Source of the DNA: Pseudomonadota bacterium
Lineage (GTDB): Bacteria > Pseudomonadota > Alphaproteobacteria > Rhizobiales > Aestuariivirgaceae
Reading direction: 5' to 3'
Assembly: GCA_963205315.1 (NCBI GenBank)
Contig: CAUJIO010000023.1
Span: forward strand, 62,001 to 126,000
Length of the DNA stretch: 64,000 nt
The notes beneath the pieces are model-generated. The model was not told the DNA's origin and searched no databases. It saw only the letters and a program-made list of their open reading frames with translations. A program made the translations under genes and the position numbers. Below, one piece after another: positions 42,642 through 52,026 of the stretch (positions are counted from its first letter, which is position 1; each line of letters starts with the position of its first letter).

Positions 42642-43874
42642 ATGACGCATCTTCGTCTCGAACTCGCCGACGGCACCGCACCGGTCTTGCGTGAGGCCGG
42701 GCATTCGCCTGCGCCTGCCGTTCATCCGTTGGCCTCGGGATCCCATCTCCGCACCGTCCATGAGTTCTGTGACTTTCTGGCGCTGGAGACCGAGTGGCGC
42801 CGCCTCGAAACCGGCTGTCGGTCTCACCCTAATATTTTCCAGACGTTCGACTGGCTGAAGACCTGGGCCGAGGTCTACAGCGCAGCCCCCGGGAGCCAGG
42901 AACTCCACGTCATTCTCGGCTACCGCGATAGCCGGCTGGTCTTTGCCTGGCCGCTCATGCGCACCCGCTCCGGTCCCCTCACCATCCTGCGCTGGATGTC
43001 GGAGCCGTTGTCGCAATATGGAGACGTGCTGATAGCCTCCGGCGAATGCGCCAAGGCCTGGATGACGGCGACCTTGATCCAGCTTCGCAGCACTCCCGGT
43101 GTCGACGCCATTCGCCTGCGCCATGTCCGCTGCGATGCCGCGGCCACGCCGTTCCTGCACATGAATTTCCGCAATGCCCGTTTGGCGGAACAGGCGCCCT
43201 GGCTTGATCTCACCCGCTTTGCCGATGAGGCCGCCTACGAGGCCCGTTACACCTCGTCCCAGCGCAAGCGCCGCAAGAAGATCCGCAAAGCCCTCGAAGA
43301 TGCCTTCGGTCCCGTCGCCTTCACCGCGCTGAAACCCGGTCATGCCGGCGATCTTGCCATCGATCAGGCGATTGCCGAGAAATCCGAATGGATCGAGGAA
43401 CGCGGCCGCCAGAATCGTGCCCTGAGTGGTCCTGGCCTCAGTACATTTCTGAAGCGGCTGGCGCGATCGCAGGACGGCGCCATGGATCTTGTGGTGACAG
43501 CCCTCACTGCCGGCGGCAAGCCTGTGTCATGGGAAATCGGCCTCCGCCACGCCGGCACGCACTTCGCTTTCATCACCAGCCATGTGAACGCACTCACCGA
43601 CTACTCGCCCGCCCGCCTGCACATGGATCTGTCGCAGCGGCACGCCCTCAACCACGGCATGCGTGCCTTTGATCTCATGCTCCCGCATGATGTCTACAAG
43701 GACTCCTGGTCGTCCGGCCACACCGATACGGCCGACTTCCACCTGCCGCTGTCGGCCGGGGGCTGGGCCTATGGCGTCATCTATCTCGAGCGCCTGCGGC
43801 CCATGCTCCGCCATGCCTACTATCGGATGTCTCCGGGCCTCCTGCGCCTGCTGAAGCCCATCGTCGGGCATTGA
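42642..43874 (+). CDS. BcsL/CelD-family GNAT acetyltransferase
   Basis: A 410-residue protein with the two-lobed GNAT/FemAB-like layout of the CelD/BcsL family. The N-terminal lobe has FQTFDWLKTWAEVYS near residue 67, and the C-terminal lobe has the basic YTSSQRKRRKKIRKALE and MRAFDLMLPHDVYKDSW. Members act in exopolysaccharide or cellulose modification in rhizobia and other alphaproteobacteria. No polysaccharide genes are adjacent. The ATG at 42642 is preceded by GCAGGAAG. A terminator separates it from the EF-hand gene on the left. Confidence 0.83.
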   Translation: MTHLRLELADGTAPVLREAGHSPAPAVHPLASGSHLRTVHEFCDFLALETEWRRLETGCRSHPNIFQTFDWLKTWAEVYSAAPGSQELHVILGYRDSRLVFAWPLMRTRSGPLTILRWMSEPLSQYGDVLIASGECAKAWMTATLIQLRSTPGVDAIRLRHVRCDAAATPFLHMNFRNARLAEQAPWLDLTRFADEAAYEARYTSSQRKRRKKIRKALEDAFGPVAFTALKPGHAGDLAIDQAIAEKSEWIEERGRQNRALSGPGLSTFLKRLARSQDGAMDLVVTALTAGGKPVSWEIGLRHAGTHFAFITSHVNALTDYSPARLHMDLSQRHALNHGMRAFDLMLPHDVYKDSWSSGHTDTADFHLPLSAGGWAYGVIYLERLRPMLRHAYYRMSPGLLRLLKPIVGH

Positions 43875-43976
43875 CGGCGTGCACATGCCGCATGCGCTTG
43901 GACGGTGATTGCGGCCGGAGCCTCTGCTATAGCCGGATTGATCGAGACTCCTCCTCACCCTGAACCCAGTGAAGCC

Positions 43977-46031
43977 ATGACGACAGTGATCCGCGCCAAC
44001 GATCCCTTGCTGCAGCCCTACAAGCTGAAGCATCTGACCCTCAAGAACCGCATCATGTCGACGGCCCATGAGCCGAACTATGCCGAGGACGGCATGCCGA
44101 CCGACCGCTACCGCCTCTATCACGTCGAAAAGGCCAAGGGCGGCATCGCGCTGACCATGACGGCGGGTTCGGCCATCGTGTCTCGCGACTCGGCCCCGGT
44201 CTTCGGCAACCTGCTTGTCTACAAGGACGAAATCGTGCCGTGGCTGAAGAAGCTGACCGACGAATGCCACGAGCACGGCACCGCCGTGATGATCCAGCTG
44301 ACCCATCTGGGCCGCCGCACGGTATGGAACAAGGCCGACTGGCTCCCGGTGATCGCCCCTTCGCCGCTGCGCGAGCCCGCCCACCGCGCATTCCCCAAGG
44401 AAATGGAAGACTGGGATATCGAGCGCGTCATCAAGGACTATGCCGATGCCGCAGAGCGCATGAAGGCCGCCGGCCTCGATGGTTTCGAACTGCAATGCTA
44501 CGGCCACCTGATGGACGGGTTCTGGTCGCCCGCCACCGGCCAGCGGACCGATGGCTATGGCGGCTCTCTCGAAAACCGCATGCTGTTTGGCCTGCGTGTT
44601 CTGAAAGCGATTCGTGACCGCATCGGCGACTCGCTCGTCGTCGGTCTGCGCATCGCCGCCGACGAGGACTGGGAACAAGGACTGACCCGCGCAGAAGGCC
44701 TTGAGATCTGCAAGCGCTTCCGTGACTCGGGTTTGATCGACTTCCTCAACATCATCAAGGGCCACATCGAACATGATGCCCCTCTGGCCGATGTCATTCC
44801 GGTCGCAGGCATGAAGGCCTCGCCACACCTCGACTTTGCCGGTGAAGTCCGTGCACTGACCAAATTCCCGGTCTTCCACGCTGCCCGCATCAACGATGTC
44901 GCAACAGCCCGCCATGCCGTCGCCGAAGGCAAGCTGGACATGGTCGGCATGACCAGGGCTTTTATCGCCGATCCGCACATCGTCAAGAAAATCACCGAGG
45001 GCCGTGAGCAGGACATTCGCCCCTGTGTCGGCGCCACGTATTGCCTCGACCGCATCTACGAAGGCCACGAGGCACTCTGCATCCACAATCCGGCCACCAG
45101 CCGCGAAGCAAGCATACCGCATGTCATAGCCAGGGCAAAGAAGGCGAAGTCCGTCGTCATCGTCGGCGCCGGGCCGGCGGGACTCGAAGCCGCCCGTGTC
45201 GCGGGCGAGCGGGGCCACAAGGTCACGTTGTTCGAGGCTGCCAACGAAGCCGGCGGCCAGATCCGCATGGCTGCACGTTTGAAGCGACGTCGCGAACTGA
45301 TCGGCATCGTCGATTGGCGCGTGGCACAGGCTGAGCGCCTGAAGGTCGATTTGCGTTTCAACACGCTTGCCGAAGCATCCGACGTCCTTGCCCTCGAACC
45401 GGATACCGTCATCATCGCCACGGGTGGCATGGCCCAGAATCTCAGCATCGAATCCGGCAGCGACCTCGCGGTATCTAGCTGGGACATCCTCTCGGGCGAC
45501 GTGAAGCCAACGGGTGAAGTCCTGCTATTTGACGACAACGGCGCCCATTCCGGTATGACTGCGGCTGAACTCATCGCCGAGGCTGGCACGCCGCTCGAAA
45601 TCGTCAGCCCCGAACGCTTTTTCGCGCCCGAAATGGGTGGCCTCAATCTCGTGCCCTACATGAGAGCGCTGACGGACAAGGGGGTGACCATAACGACCAT
45701 GACGCGCGTCCGCACCCTCGCACGCGAGGGCAACCGGATTCGCGCCACACTGTGGAGCCCCTATACCCAGGCGGACTGCGGCAGCCGTATTGTCGATCAG
45801 GTCGTGGTCGAGAACGGCACCAGCCCGCTGGCCGATCTCTATTTCGATCTGAAGGAACTCTCGTCCAACCGCGGCGAAGTCGACCACATGGCCTTGATCA
45901 ACGGCCGCCCGCAATCCATCGTGAGCAACAGCCAGGGCCGCTTCCAGCTCTTCCGCATCGGCGATGCCGTGGCCTCGCGCAACATCCACGCGTCGATCTA
46001 CGACGCCCTGCGGCTGCTCAAGGATATCTGA
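43977..46031 (+). CDS. FMN/FAD oxidoreductase of the 2,4-dienoyl-CoA reductase / trimethylamine dehydrogenase family
   Basis: A 684-residue flavoprotein with an N-terminal Old Yellow Enzyme-like barrel (about 1-370) and a C-terminal FAD/NAD(P)-binding part (about 385-684). Visible blocks are LTLKNRIMSTAHEPNYAEDG, DGFELQCYGHLMDGFWSPAT and the cysteine region IRPCVGATYCLDR plus ALCIHNPAT for a 4Fe-4S cluster. The dinucleotide motif is VVIVGAGPAGLEAARVAGER. Rhizobial relatives demethylate N-methylated compounds such as N-methylproline (stachydrine route) or dimethylglycine; this is a better guess than fatty acid dienoyl reduction. ATG at 43977 is chosen. The YeeE-like gene follows after two bases, though the link may be fortuitous. 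Confidence 0.85.
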   Translation: MTTVIRANDPLLQPYKLKHLTLKNRIMSTAHEPNYAEDGMPTDRYRLYHVEKAKGGIALTMTAGSAIVSRDSAPVFGNLLVYKDEIVPWLKKLTDECHEHGTAVMIQLTHLGRRTVWNKADWLPVIAPSPLREPAHRAFPKEMEDWDIERVIKDYADAAERMKAAGLDGFELQCYGHLMDGFWSPATGQRTDGYGGSLENRMLFGLRVLKAIRDRIGDSLVVGLRIAADEDWEQGLTRAEGLEICKRFRDSGLIDFLNIIKGHIEHDAPLADVIPVAGMKASPHLDFAGEVRALTKFPVFHAARINDVATARHAVAEGKLDMVGMTRAFIADPHIVKKITEGREQDIRPCVGATYCLDRIYEGHEALCIHNPATSREASIPHVIARAKKAKSVVIVGAGPAGLEAARVAGERGHKVTLFEAANEAGGQIRMAARLKRRRELIGIVDWRVAQAERLKVDLRFNTLAEASDVLALEPDTVIIATGGMAQNLSIESGSDLAVSSWDILSGDVKPTGEVLLFDDNGAHSGMTAAELIAEAGTPLEIVSPERFFAPEMGGLNLVPYMRALTDKGVTITTMTRVRTLAREGNRIRATLWSPYTQADCGSRIVDQVVVENGTSPLADLYFDLKELSSNRGEVDHMALINGRPQSIVSNSQGRFQLFRIGDAVASRNIHASIYDALRLLKDI

Positions 46032-46033
46032 GC

Positions 46034-46471
46034 ATGACCGAGTTCACACCCCTCGCCGGTGCGATCGGCGGCATTCTCATCGGTCTTTCGGCCGTCGTCC
46101 TGATGGCCGGCATCGGCCGCGTCGCTGGCCTGAGCGGCATCTTCGGCGGCTTGCTCACGGTGAACTGGTCCGCGGAACAGGGTTGGCGCGGCACGTTCAT
46201 CCTTGGCCTCTTTGCCGGCGCTGCCTTGACCGCGCTGCTGGGTGGCATCGATGTCTCGGCAATCAGTTTCGCCGGTGGTCCAGTCGGCATCATCGTCGGT
46301 GGATTGCTGGTGGGAATTGGCACGGCGCTGGGCTCGGGCTGCACCAGCGGTCATGGCATCTGCGGTATCGCCAGGCTGTCACGGCGCGGCATCACCGCCA
46401 CGATCATATTCATGGCCGCCGCTGTCGTCACCGTGTTCGTGACGCGTCACATCGTAGGAGCCGGATCTTGA
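46034..46471 (+). CDS. YeeE/YedE-family sulfur transport protein, first half
   Basis: A 145-residue membrane protein with four hydrophobic helices. The family signature is SGCTSGHGICGIARLSRRGI, whose cysteines take part in thiosulfate or sulfide-related transport in YeeE-type proteins. It begins MTEFTPLAGAIGGILIG three bases after the flavoprotein gene. The second half-size YeeE protein follows with a TTG start that overlaps its stop, so the two make a heterodimeric transporter equivalent to full-length YeeE. Confidence 0.87.
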   Translation: MTEFTPLAGAIGGILIGLSAVVLMAGIGRVAGLSGIFGGLLTVNWSAEQGWRGTFILGLFAGAALTALLGGIDVSAISFAGGPVGIIVGGLLVGIGTALGSGCTSGHGICGIARLSRRGITATIIFMAAAVVTVFVTRHIVGAGS

Positions 46472-46905
46472 ACCACATTGCAGCCCTCGTCTCCGGCCTG
46501 CTCTTCGGCGCAGGCGTAGCGCTCTCCGGCATGGTCAACCCGGTGAAAGTTCTGAACTTCATGGACATCGCCGGAACCTGGGATCCGACGCTGATCTTTG
46601 TCATGGCTGCCGGACTGATCGTCACCTTCGCCGGCTATCGCCTCGTCCTCGCCCGCCGACAACCGTTGTTTGCGCCATCCTTCTCGCTCCCGGCCACAAG
46701 CGGCATCGATGCGCGGCTGATTGCCGGCGCAGGGCTTTTCGGCCTCGGCTGGGGCCTCACCGGCTTCTGCCCCGGCCCCGCCGTGGCATCGCTGGTCTTC
46801 GGCTATTGGCAGTCGGCGCTGTTCGTGGCCGCCATGGCGGCAGGCATGATCGCCATGCGGCTGATCACCCACCGCCCGGCAGCAACCGAATCGGTCGAGG
46901 GTTAG
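46468..46905 (+). CDS. YeeE/YedE-family sulfur transport protein, second half (DUF6691 type)
   Basis: A 145-residue membrane protein paired with the preceding one. It contains LVSGLLFGAGVALSGMVNPV and the signature GLGWGLTGFCPGPAVASLVF with its single conserved cysteine. The start is TTG at 46468, overlapping the upstream stop (TTGA), with an AGGAG site; this makes coupled translation likely. Its 3' end overlaps that of the convergent DUF2892 gene by four bases. The pair probably moves thiosulfate or another reduced sulfur species. Confidence 0.85.
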   Translation: MNHIAALVSGLLFGAGVALSGMVNPVKVLNFMDIAGTWDPTLIFVMAAGLIVTFAGYRLVLARRQPLFAPSFSLPATSGIDARLIAGAGLFGLGWGLTGFCPGPAVASLVFGYWQSALFVAAMAAGMIAMRLITHRPAATESVEG

Positions 46906-47105
46906 GCTCTCTTCACCGGGCAGGTGCTGACGCCGAGGATCGAATAGAGCGGACAGTTGCCGATCAATGCCGTCACCAGCGGAATGACGCCGATCCAGCC
47001 GATCCAGTTATAGCCCGTAGGTGCTGCCAGCACAGCATACCACAAGAGTGCGAGGCCGATGATGACGCGAATGACACGGTCGATGGTTCCGACATTGGTG
47101 GTCAT
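46902..47105 (-). CDS. DUF2892 (YgaP transmembrane-type) small membrane protein
   Basis: A 67-residue protein with two transmembrane helices, starting MTTNVGTIDRVIRVIIGLAL and containing TGYNWIGWIGVIPLVTALIG, then NCPLYSILGVSTCPVKR. It matches DUF2892, the membrane part of YgaP rhodanese and a frequent companion of sulfide and persulfide detoxification genes. An AAGGAG site precedes the ATG at 47105. It lies next to the YeeE pair and downstream of a Crp-type regulator, which supports a shared sulfur role. Confidence 0.85.
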   Translation of the reverse strand: MTTNVGTIDRVIRVIIGLALLWYAVLAAPTGYNWIGWIGVIPLVTALIGNCPLYSILGVSTCPVKRA

Positions 47106-47170
47106 GGAATAGCTCCTTCTTTGTTCCGGCCCCGGGATAGGCCATCGGCATCGCGGTTTCTGTGACTTGA

Positions 47171-47815
47171 TCACAGAAGGCTTGGAAATTTTTCCAGCGC
47201 GGGCATATCCGCTACGACAATCTGCCGCCGCTCCAGCCTGACCAGCCCTTCCGACTCGAAATGCTTCAGCAGCCGGCTCACCACCTCGCGTGCCGTGCCA
47301 AGCTCGGTGGCAATCTCCTGATGACTGGCGGCAATCGCTCCCGCGGCGCCCCGCTCGCACAAAAAGCGCGCCAATCGCCGGTCGACATGGCGTTGTGATA
47401 CCTCCTGGACCAACGCAATGAGATCTCGCAGTCGGCTGCCATAAGATGCAAAGACGAAATGCCGGAACGCGGCCGATTGCGCCAGAAGCGACTCGAAGAG
47501 CGCCTTGGGGATCACCACGGCCTTCGTCTCGGTTTCTGATACTCCTTCGGCATCATAGCCGGACGCAGAGAGCAGGCACGCGGTGGTCAGCACGCAGGTC
47601 TCATCCGGCCCCACCCGATAGAGCAGCAGCTCGCGGCCGCTCTCGGTCGTGGTCGAGACTTTCACTGATCCGGCCTTCACCAGCAGGAACGCGGAACAGG
47701 CTTGCCCTGGCGAGAATACCTTATGCCCAGCCTTGAGGTGAACCACGCGCGCGCCCACGGCCACCAATGCCTGACCCGTTGCATCGAGTCCGGGAATGAG
47801 CTGTTCCGCGTCCAT
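47171..47815 (-). CDS. Crp/Fnr-family transcriptional regulator
   Basis: A 214-residue regulator with a cyclic-nucleotide-binding-like beta-roll (about residues 20-130) and a C-terminal HTH with ASHQEIATELGTAREVVSRL near residue 160. Cysteines occur in GQACSAFLL, ETCVLTTACLL and FLCERG, but not as the FNR iron-sulfur cluster pattern. The ATG at 47815 overlaps the peptidase stop (TGATG); a GTG three bases earlier is possible. With DUF2892 and YeeE genes next door, control by sulfide or redox state is a reasonable inference. Relatives in sulfur-oxidation gene clusters have the same arrangement. Confidence 0.85.
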   Translation of the reverse strand: MDAEQLIPGLDATGQALVAVGARVVHLKAGHKVFSPGQACSAFLLVKAGSVKVSTTTESGRELLLYRVGPDETCVLTTACLLSASGYDAEGVSETETKAVVIPKALFESLLAQSAAFRHFVFASYGSRLRDLIALVQEVSQRHVDRRLARFLCERGAAGAIAASHQEIATELGTAREVVSRLLKHFESEGLVRLERRQIVVADMPALEKFPSLL

Positions 47816-48900
47816 CACATGCGTCCGTATCGCCGCATCAACGCGACCAGCTCGTCATGCGGCAGGGCGATGGCCCGATTGTTGTCGCGGCCCACCATGG
47901 TGTCGGCGCTCAGCATCGCGTCGATCACCGCTTCCTCTGTCGCCTCGACCGTCGCCTTGAACAAGGGATCGAGACTGGTATTGGTCAGCGTCCGCATCGA
48001 GACAGTAGCCTTGTCGCGGGACGCGTAGGCATCCTCGTTTGCCGTCGAGAAGGCGAGGAAAATATCCCCAGACGAATTATTGGCGACGGTGCCAGTGCGC
48101 GCCAGTCCCATTGGCACGCGGCGCGCGATGCGTTTCAATTGATGTGCCAGCAGCGGCGCATCGGTCGCAACGATTGCGATCACCGATCCCTGATCCTTGC
48201 CGCGTAACTTGTCATGTGTGATGTGGCGCCCCACCGGTACACCGAGCACCGTCAGGTCCTCGCGGCGCCCGAAGTTCGATTGCACGAAAACGCCGAGCGT
48301 GTAGGCCGCACCATCAACCACAAAACGCCGCGACGCCGAGCCGTTCCCCGCCTTGAAATCATAGGTCAGCATGCCGGTGCCGCCACCAACGCTCCCCATC
48401 TCGATCGGCCCGCCTGAGGCCTTGTCGAGCGCTTCAAGCGTATGTTCCGAAGTCACGTGGAAGCCATTGATATCGTTCAGTTCCCCATCATAGGTTTCGG
48501 CGGCCACGGGGAGCCCCCAATCCTGCCCGGTGCCGACGCCCCTCGACACCAGCCAACGGATTGTTGCGTCACGCGTCACGCCGCAGGAATGCGTATTGGT
48601 GATGGTGATCGGCGTCTGCAGTTCCCCCGCCTCTTCGATCCACACGGCACCTGTCATTTCGCCATTGCCGTTGAGTGCATAGTAACCTGCCGCACATGGC
48701 ACATGCGCCTTCGCCTTGCCGCGCGGCAGGATCGCCGTGACACCAGTGCGCACCGGTCCCTGGCCTGCAACGAGCGGTCCATCGCCGGAGATGAGCGTGA
48801 CGGTGCCAACCTCGACGCCCATGACATCGGTGATGGCATTATTTGGTCCCGTCTCCCCCGGAAACGGCAAACCCAGATCGCGTCCTCTTGGCTTCGGCAT
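47815..48900 (-). CDS. P1-family (DmpA/BapA-type) aminopeptidase
   Basis: A 361-residue peptidase of the P1 family, which is made as one chain and cleaves itself before a catalytic serine. The likely site is the Gly-Ser in GKDQGSVIAIVATDAPLLAH near residue 240. Other family blocks are NAITDVMGVEVGTVTLISGD, ITITNTHSCGVTRDATIRWL and GLARTGTVANNSSGDIFLAF. DmpA removes N-terminal D- or L-amino acids; BapA acts on beta-amino acids. There is no signal peptide. It is upstream of and overlaps the Crp gene by one base. Confidence 0.88.
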   Translation of the reverse strand: MPKPRGRDLGLPFPGETGPNNAITDVMGVEVGTVTLISGDGPLVAGQGPVRTGVTAILPRGKAKAHVPCAAGYYALNGNGEMTGAVWIEEAGELQTPITITNTHSCGVTRDATIRWLVSRGVGTGQDWGLPVAAETYDGELNDINGFHVTSEHTLEALDKASGGPIEMGSVGGGTGMLTYDFKAGNGSASRRFVVDGAAYTLGVFVQSNFGRREDLTVLGVPVGRHITHDKLRGKDQGSVIAIVATDAPLLAHQLKRIARRVPMGLARTGTVANNSSGDIFLAFSTANEDAYASRDKATVSMRTLTNTSLDPLFKATVEATEEAVIDAMLSADTMVGRDNNRAIALPHDELVALMRRYGRM

Positions 48901-48985
48901 TGGCTGGCACTCCTTGCAGTAAGATCTTGCGATCGATGGATGACACAGACAGTATCAAAATCCAAACTTGCACTCTGAGCCCGGC

Positions 48986-50134
48986 ATGCGGATAAAGATG
49001 GCTCAGAAAACCGGAGGATTGAAATTCGTGGCATCGACGGGTCACACAGCCGGAAATCCGTGGTGGACGGTCGCTATGCCGGTGCTGTCTGTCGTGTTCC
49101 TCGCGGCGGTCTTTGCAGGACTCGTCCCCATGTTGAATGGTGGCGTGAAGGCGGTTGCCATGGTCCTCCTCTGCGGCGCCATCTTCGCCGCCGTGCATCA
49201 TGCCGAAATGATCGCTGCGCGCGTTGGCGAACCGTTCGGGTCGATCATCCTCGCCGTCGCTGTGACCGTCATCGAGGTTGGGCTCATTGTCGCCTTGATG
49301 CTGGCCTCGCCCGATGGCGGACCGGCAATCGCCAGAGATACAGTGTATTCGGCGGTGATGATCGTCCTCACCGGGCTGATCGGCCTGTGTCTGGTGCTCG
49401 GCAGCCACCGGCATTTCGAACAGACGATCCGCGTACGCGGAACTTCGTCCTATCTCGCCGTCCTAGGCACACTCGCCACCATCGCATTGATCCTGCCGAA
49501 CTACACAGTGTCCGTGGAAGGCCCGTCTTATAGCAAAGTGCAGCTGGCAGCCGTGGCTCTGGTCTCGCTCGGCCTCTACGTCGCATTCCTGTTTGTCCAG
49601 ACGGTCCGCCATCGCGACTATTTCCTGTCGGCTCCTGATGATTCCGACAGCGCAATGGAACAACACGTCATCCCGGCCAACGGTGTGACCATCGTCAGCA
49701 GCATCCTTCTGCTCTTCGCTCTCACGGCCGTCGTGCTGCTGGCAAAGCTGCTGTCGCCGCAACTGAGCAGCCTCATCGCGCAGGCCGGACTGCCAAGCGA
49801 ATTCACCGGCGTCATCATCGCCGGTCTCGTGCTGGCCCCGGAAAGTATCGCCGCAGTACGCGCGTCACTCGCCAACCGGCCCCAGACAAGCCTCAACCTG
49901 GCGTTGGGCTCGGCTCTGGCCAGCATCGCCCTCACGATACCGGTCATCACGCTCTTCACGGCGTTTTCGACCAGCAACCTTGTGCTCGGCGTATCGCCGG
50001 CCAAGACGGTGCTGCTCGTGCTGGCGATGTTTGTCAGCGTCATCACCTTGCTCCCCGGCCGGACGAGCGTCTTGCAGGGCATGGTCCACCTCGGCATTTT
50101 CGTCATCTTCATCGTGCTGTCCGCCGTGCCCTGA
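48986..50134 (+). CDS. ChaA-type calcium/sodium:proton antiporter
   Basis: A 382-residue membrane protein with about eleven hydrophobic helices in two homologous halves, as in the cation exchanger superfamily. The alpha-repeat motifs are SIILAVAVTVIEVGLIVALM and FTGVIIAGLVLAPESIAAVR, with the acidic residue in each used for ion transport. ChaA exports Ca2+, Na+ or K+ in exchange for protons under alkaline or salt stress. ATG codons at 48986 and 48998 are both possible; the ribosome site is weak in both cases. It is divergent from the P1 peptidase gene. Confidence 0.86.
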   Translation: MRIKMAQKTGGLKFVASTGHTAGNPWWTVAMPVLSVVFLAAVFAGLVPMLNGGVKAVAMVLLCGAIFAAVHHAEMIAARVGEPFGSIILAVAVTVIEVGLIVALMLASPDGGPAIARDTVYSAVMIVLTGLIGLCLVLGSHRHFEQTIRVRGTSSYLAVLGTLATIALILPNYTVSVEGPSYSKVQLAAVALVSLGLYVAFLFVQTVRHRDYFLSAPDDSDSAMEQHVIPANGVTIVSSILLLFALTAVVLLAKLLSPQLSSLIAQAGLPSEFTGVIIAGLVLAPESIAAVRASLANRPQTSLNLALGSALASIALTIPVITLFTAFSTSNLVLGVSPAKTVLLVLAMFVSVITLLPGRTSVLQGMVHLGIFVIFIVLSAVP

Positions 50135-50226
50135 CGGCAGAAGCGCGTCGTCAATTCCGGCGCGCTTGCAATTCCGCCTTCCCTTTGGCCGCCTGATCCC
50201 ACAAGATGCCGCGGGAAGGGGCAGGC

Positions 50227-52026
50227 ATGGCAGCGGAACACGTTTCAAACTACAAGGAATTCCTCATCATTCTGGGTGTCGCAGGACTGGTCGTCCCGCT
50301 GTTCCTGCGCATCGGCGTCAACGCCATCCTGGCTTTTTTGCTGGTCGGCATCCTGCTCAGCCCCGATGTTCTGGGTCGGCTGGTCTACGACATCCCGCTG
50401 CTCAATGCCCTGGTCATCACCGATTCGGAAAACCTGTCGGCGGTCGCCGAACTGGGCGTCGTCTTCCTGCTCTTCCTCATCGGGCTCGAACTTTCGTTCG
50501 AGCGCCTCAACACCATGCGCAGGCTGGTCTTCGGCCTCGGAGGTCTTCAGGTTTTCCTGAGCCTTCTCATCATCGCCGGCAGCGCCGCCCTGATCCTCGG
50601 CTTCGACACGCGTGCCGCCCTGATCGCCGGCGCAGCCCTGTCGCTGTCATCGACCGCCATAGTCGTACAGCTGCTGTCGGACTCGAAGCGCCTCGGCTCG
50701 CAAACCGGCCGCACCAGTTTTGCCATCCTGCTGTTTCAGGATCTTGCCGTCATCCCCTTGCTCTTGCTTGTGTCGATTCTGGGCCAGCAAGCTGAAGCGA
50801 ATCTGGTGCTGAGCATTGCCAAGGCCCTGCTCCAGGCTCTCCTCGCCATCATTCTCATCGTCGGCGTTGGCCGCTACCTGTTGCGCCCCTTGCTCCGCTT
50901 GGTGGCAGGCACCAACAGTGCCGATCTGTTCATGGCGGCAACCCTTCTGATCGCGGTCGGAACCGGCGTGGCCGCCAACATGGCCGGCCTCTCCATGGCG
51001 CTGGGCGCCTTCATCGCCGGACTGATGCTCGCCGAAACGGAATACCGCCGCGCCATCGAAGCCATCATCGAGCCGTTCAAGGGCTTGCTGCTCGGCACCT
51101 TCTTCCTGGTTGTCGGGCTGAGGCTTGATCTCGACGGCTTGCTGCAGCAGCCGCTGTTCATTCTGTCGGCCGCCATTGGCCTCATGCTGCTCAAGGCCGT
51201 CATCATCCACGTATTGGCCCGTCTGTTCCGCGTCAGCCGCGGCGCAGCGCTCGAAACCGCGCTCCTGCTCGGGCCCTGCGGCGAGTTCGGCTTCGTCATC
51301 ATCGGCGCCGCCCTCGGCCTTGGCGTCATTGATGATCCAACCAGCCGCTCGGCGCTGCTGATCGTCACGCTCACGATGATCGCCATTCCGGTTATTGCCC
51401 GCTTTGGCGCAGGAATCACCCGCAAACTGCGCCAGAAGGCTGCCGCTGCGGCCGCACTCCAAACACCGCTGCCAGCCGATCAACAGCCGCGCGTCATCAT
51501 CGCCGGATTCGGCCGCGTCGGTCACCTCGTTGCCGCGATGCTCGAGGAGCACAAGATTCCCTATATCGCCGTCGACTATGACGCCGCCCTCGTGGCGCGG
51601 GAAAGAGACAGCAACCCATTGCTCTTTTACGGCGATGCAGCCAACGCCGAGTTCCTCAAGCGTTGCGGACTCGCCGAAGCCCTGGCACTGGCCGTCACCA
51701 TGGACAATCAGGTGCGCGTCGATGACGTGACGAAGAACGCCCGCGCCTTGCGTGCGGATCTCAAGATCATTGCCCGCGCCCGCGATGAGCGCCACGCCCA
51801 GAAGCTCTATACGCTGGGCGTCACCGAAGCCGTGCCCGAGACAATCGAATCAAGCCTGCAGCTCGGCGAAGCCTTGCTGGTCGAAACCGGCGTCCCCATG
51901 GGCTTGGCGATTGCCTCCGTGCATGAGCGCCGCGACAGCTTCCGCAAATTGCTGGGCCGCCCCAACCGCAAGGAACAGCTCGATCTCGCCAGGAAGCGCT
52001 TGCGCCGCGAGAAGAGTGTCAGCTGA
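50227..52026 (+). CDS. Kef-type monovalent cation:proton antiporter (CPA2) with RCK domain
   Basis: A 599-residue membrane protein. The N-terminal two-thirds (about residues 1-390) contain about twelve helices with the CPA2 motifs GVVFLLFLIGLELSFERL and AAALSLSSTAIVVQLL-type sequence. The C-terminal RCK_N domain has the NAD-binding motif RVIIAGFGRVGHLVAAMLEE. It corresponds to KefB/KefC glutathione-gated potassium efflux systems or close relatives. ATG at 50227 has an AAGGGG site. The 3' end overlaps the convergent acetyltransferase gene by eight bases. Confidence 0.88.
   Translation: MAAEHVSNYKEFLIILGVAGLVVPLFLRIGVNAILAFLLVGILLSPDVLGRLVYDIPLLNALVITDSENLSAVAELGVVFLLFLIGLELSFERLNTMRRLVFGLGGLQVFLSLLIIAGSAALILGFDTRAALIAGAALSLSSTAIVVQLLSDSKRLGSQTGRTSFAILLFQDLAVIPLLLLVSILGQQAEANLVLSIAKALLQALLAIILIVGVGRYLLRPLLRLVAGTNSADLFMAATLLIAVGTGVAANMAGLSMALGAFIAGLMLAETEYRRAIEAIIEPFKGLLLGTFFLVVGLRLDLDGLLQQPLFILSAAIGLMLLKAVIIHVLARLFRVSRGAALETALLLGPCGEFGFVIIGAALGLGVIDDPTSRSALLIVTLTMIAIPVIARFGAGITRKLRQKAAAAAALQTPLPADQQPRVIIAGFGRVGHLVAAMLEEHKIPYIAVDYDAALVARERDSNPLLFYGDAANAEFLKRCGLAEALALAVTMDNQVRVDDVTKNARALRADLKIIARARDERHAQKLYTLGVTEAVPETIESSLQLGEALLVETGVPMGLAIASVHERRDSFRKLLGRPNRKEQLDLARKRLRREKSVS

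Noticed and set aside
43527-45218. A 563-codon minus-strand frame across the acetyltransferase and flavoprotein genes
   Set aside because: It overlaps two well-supported genes on the other strand and its translation has no domain pattern.
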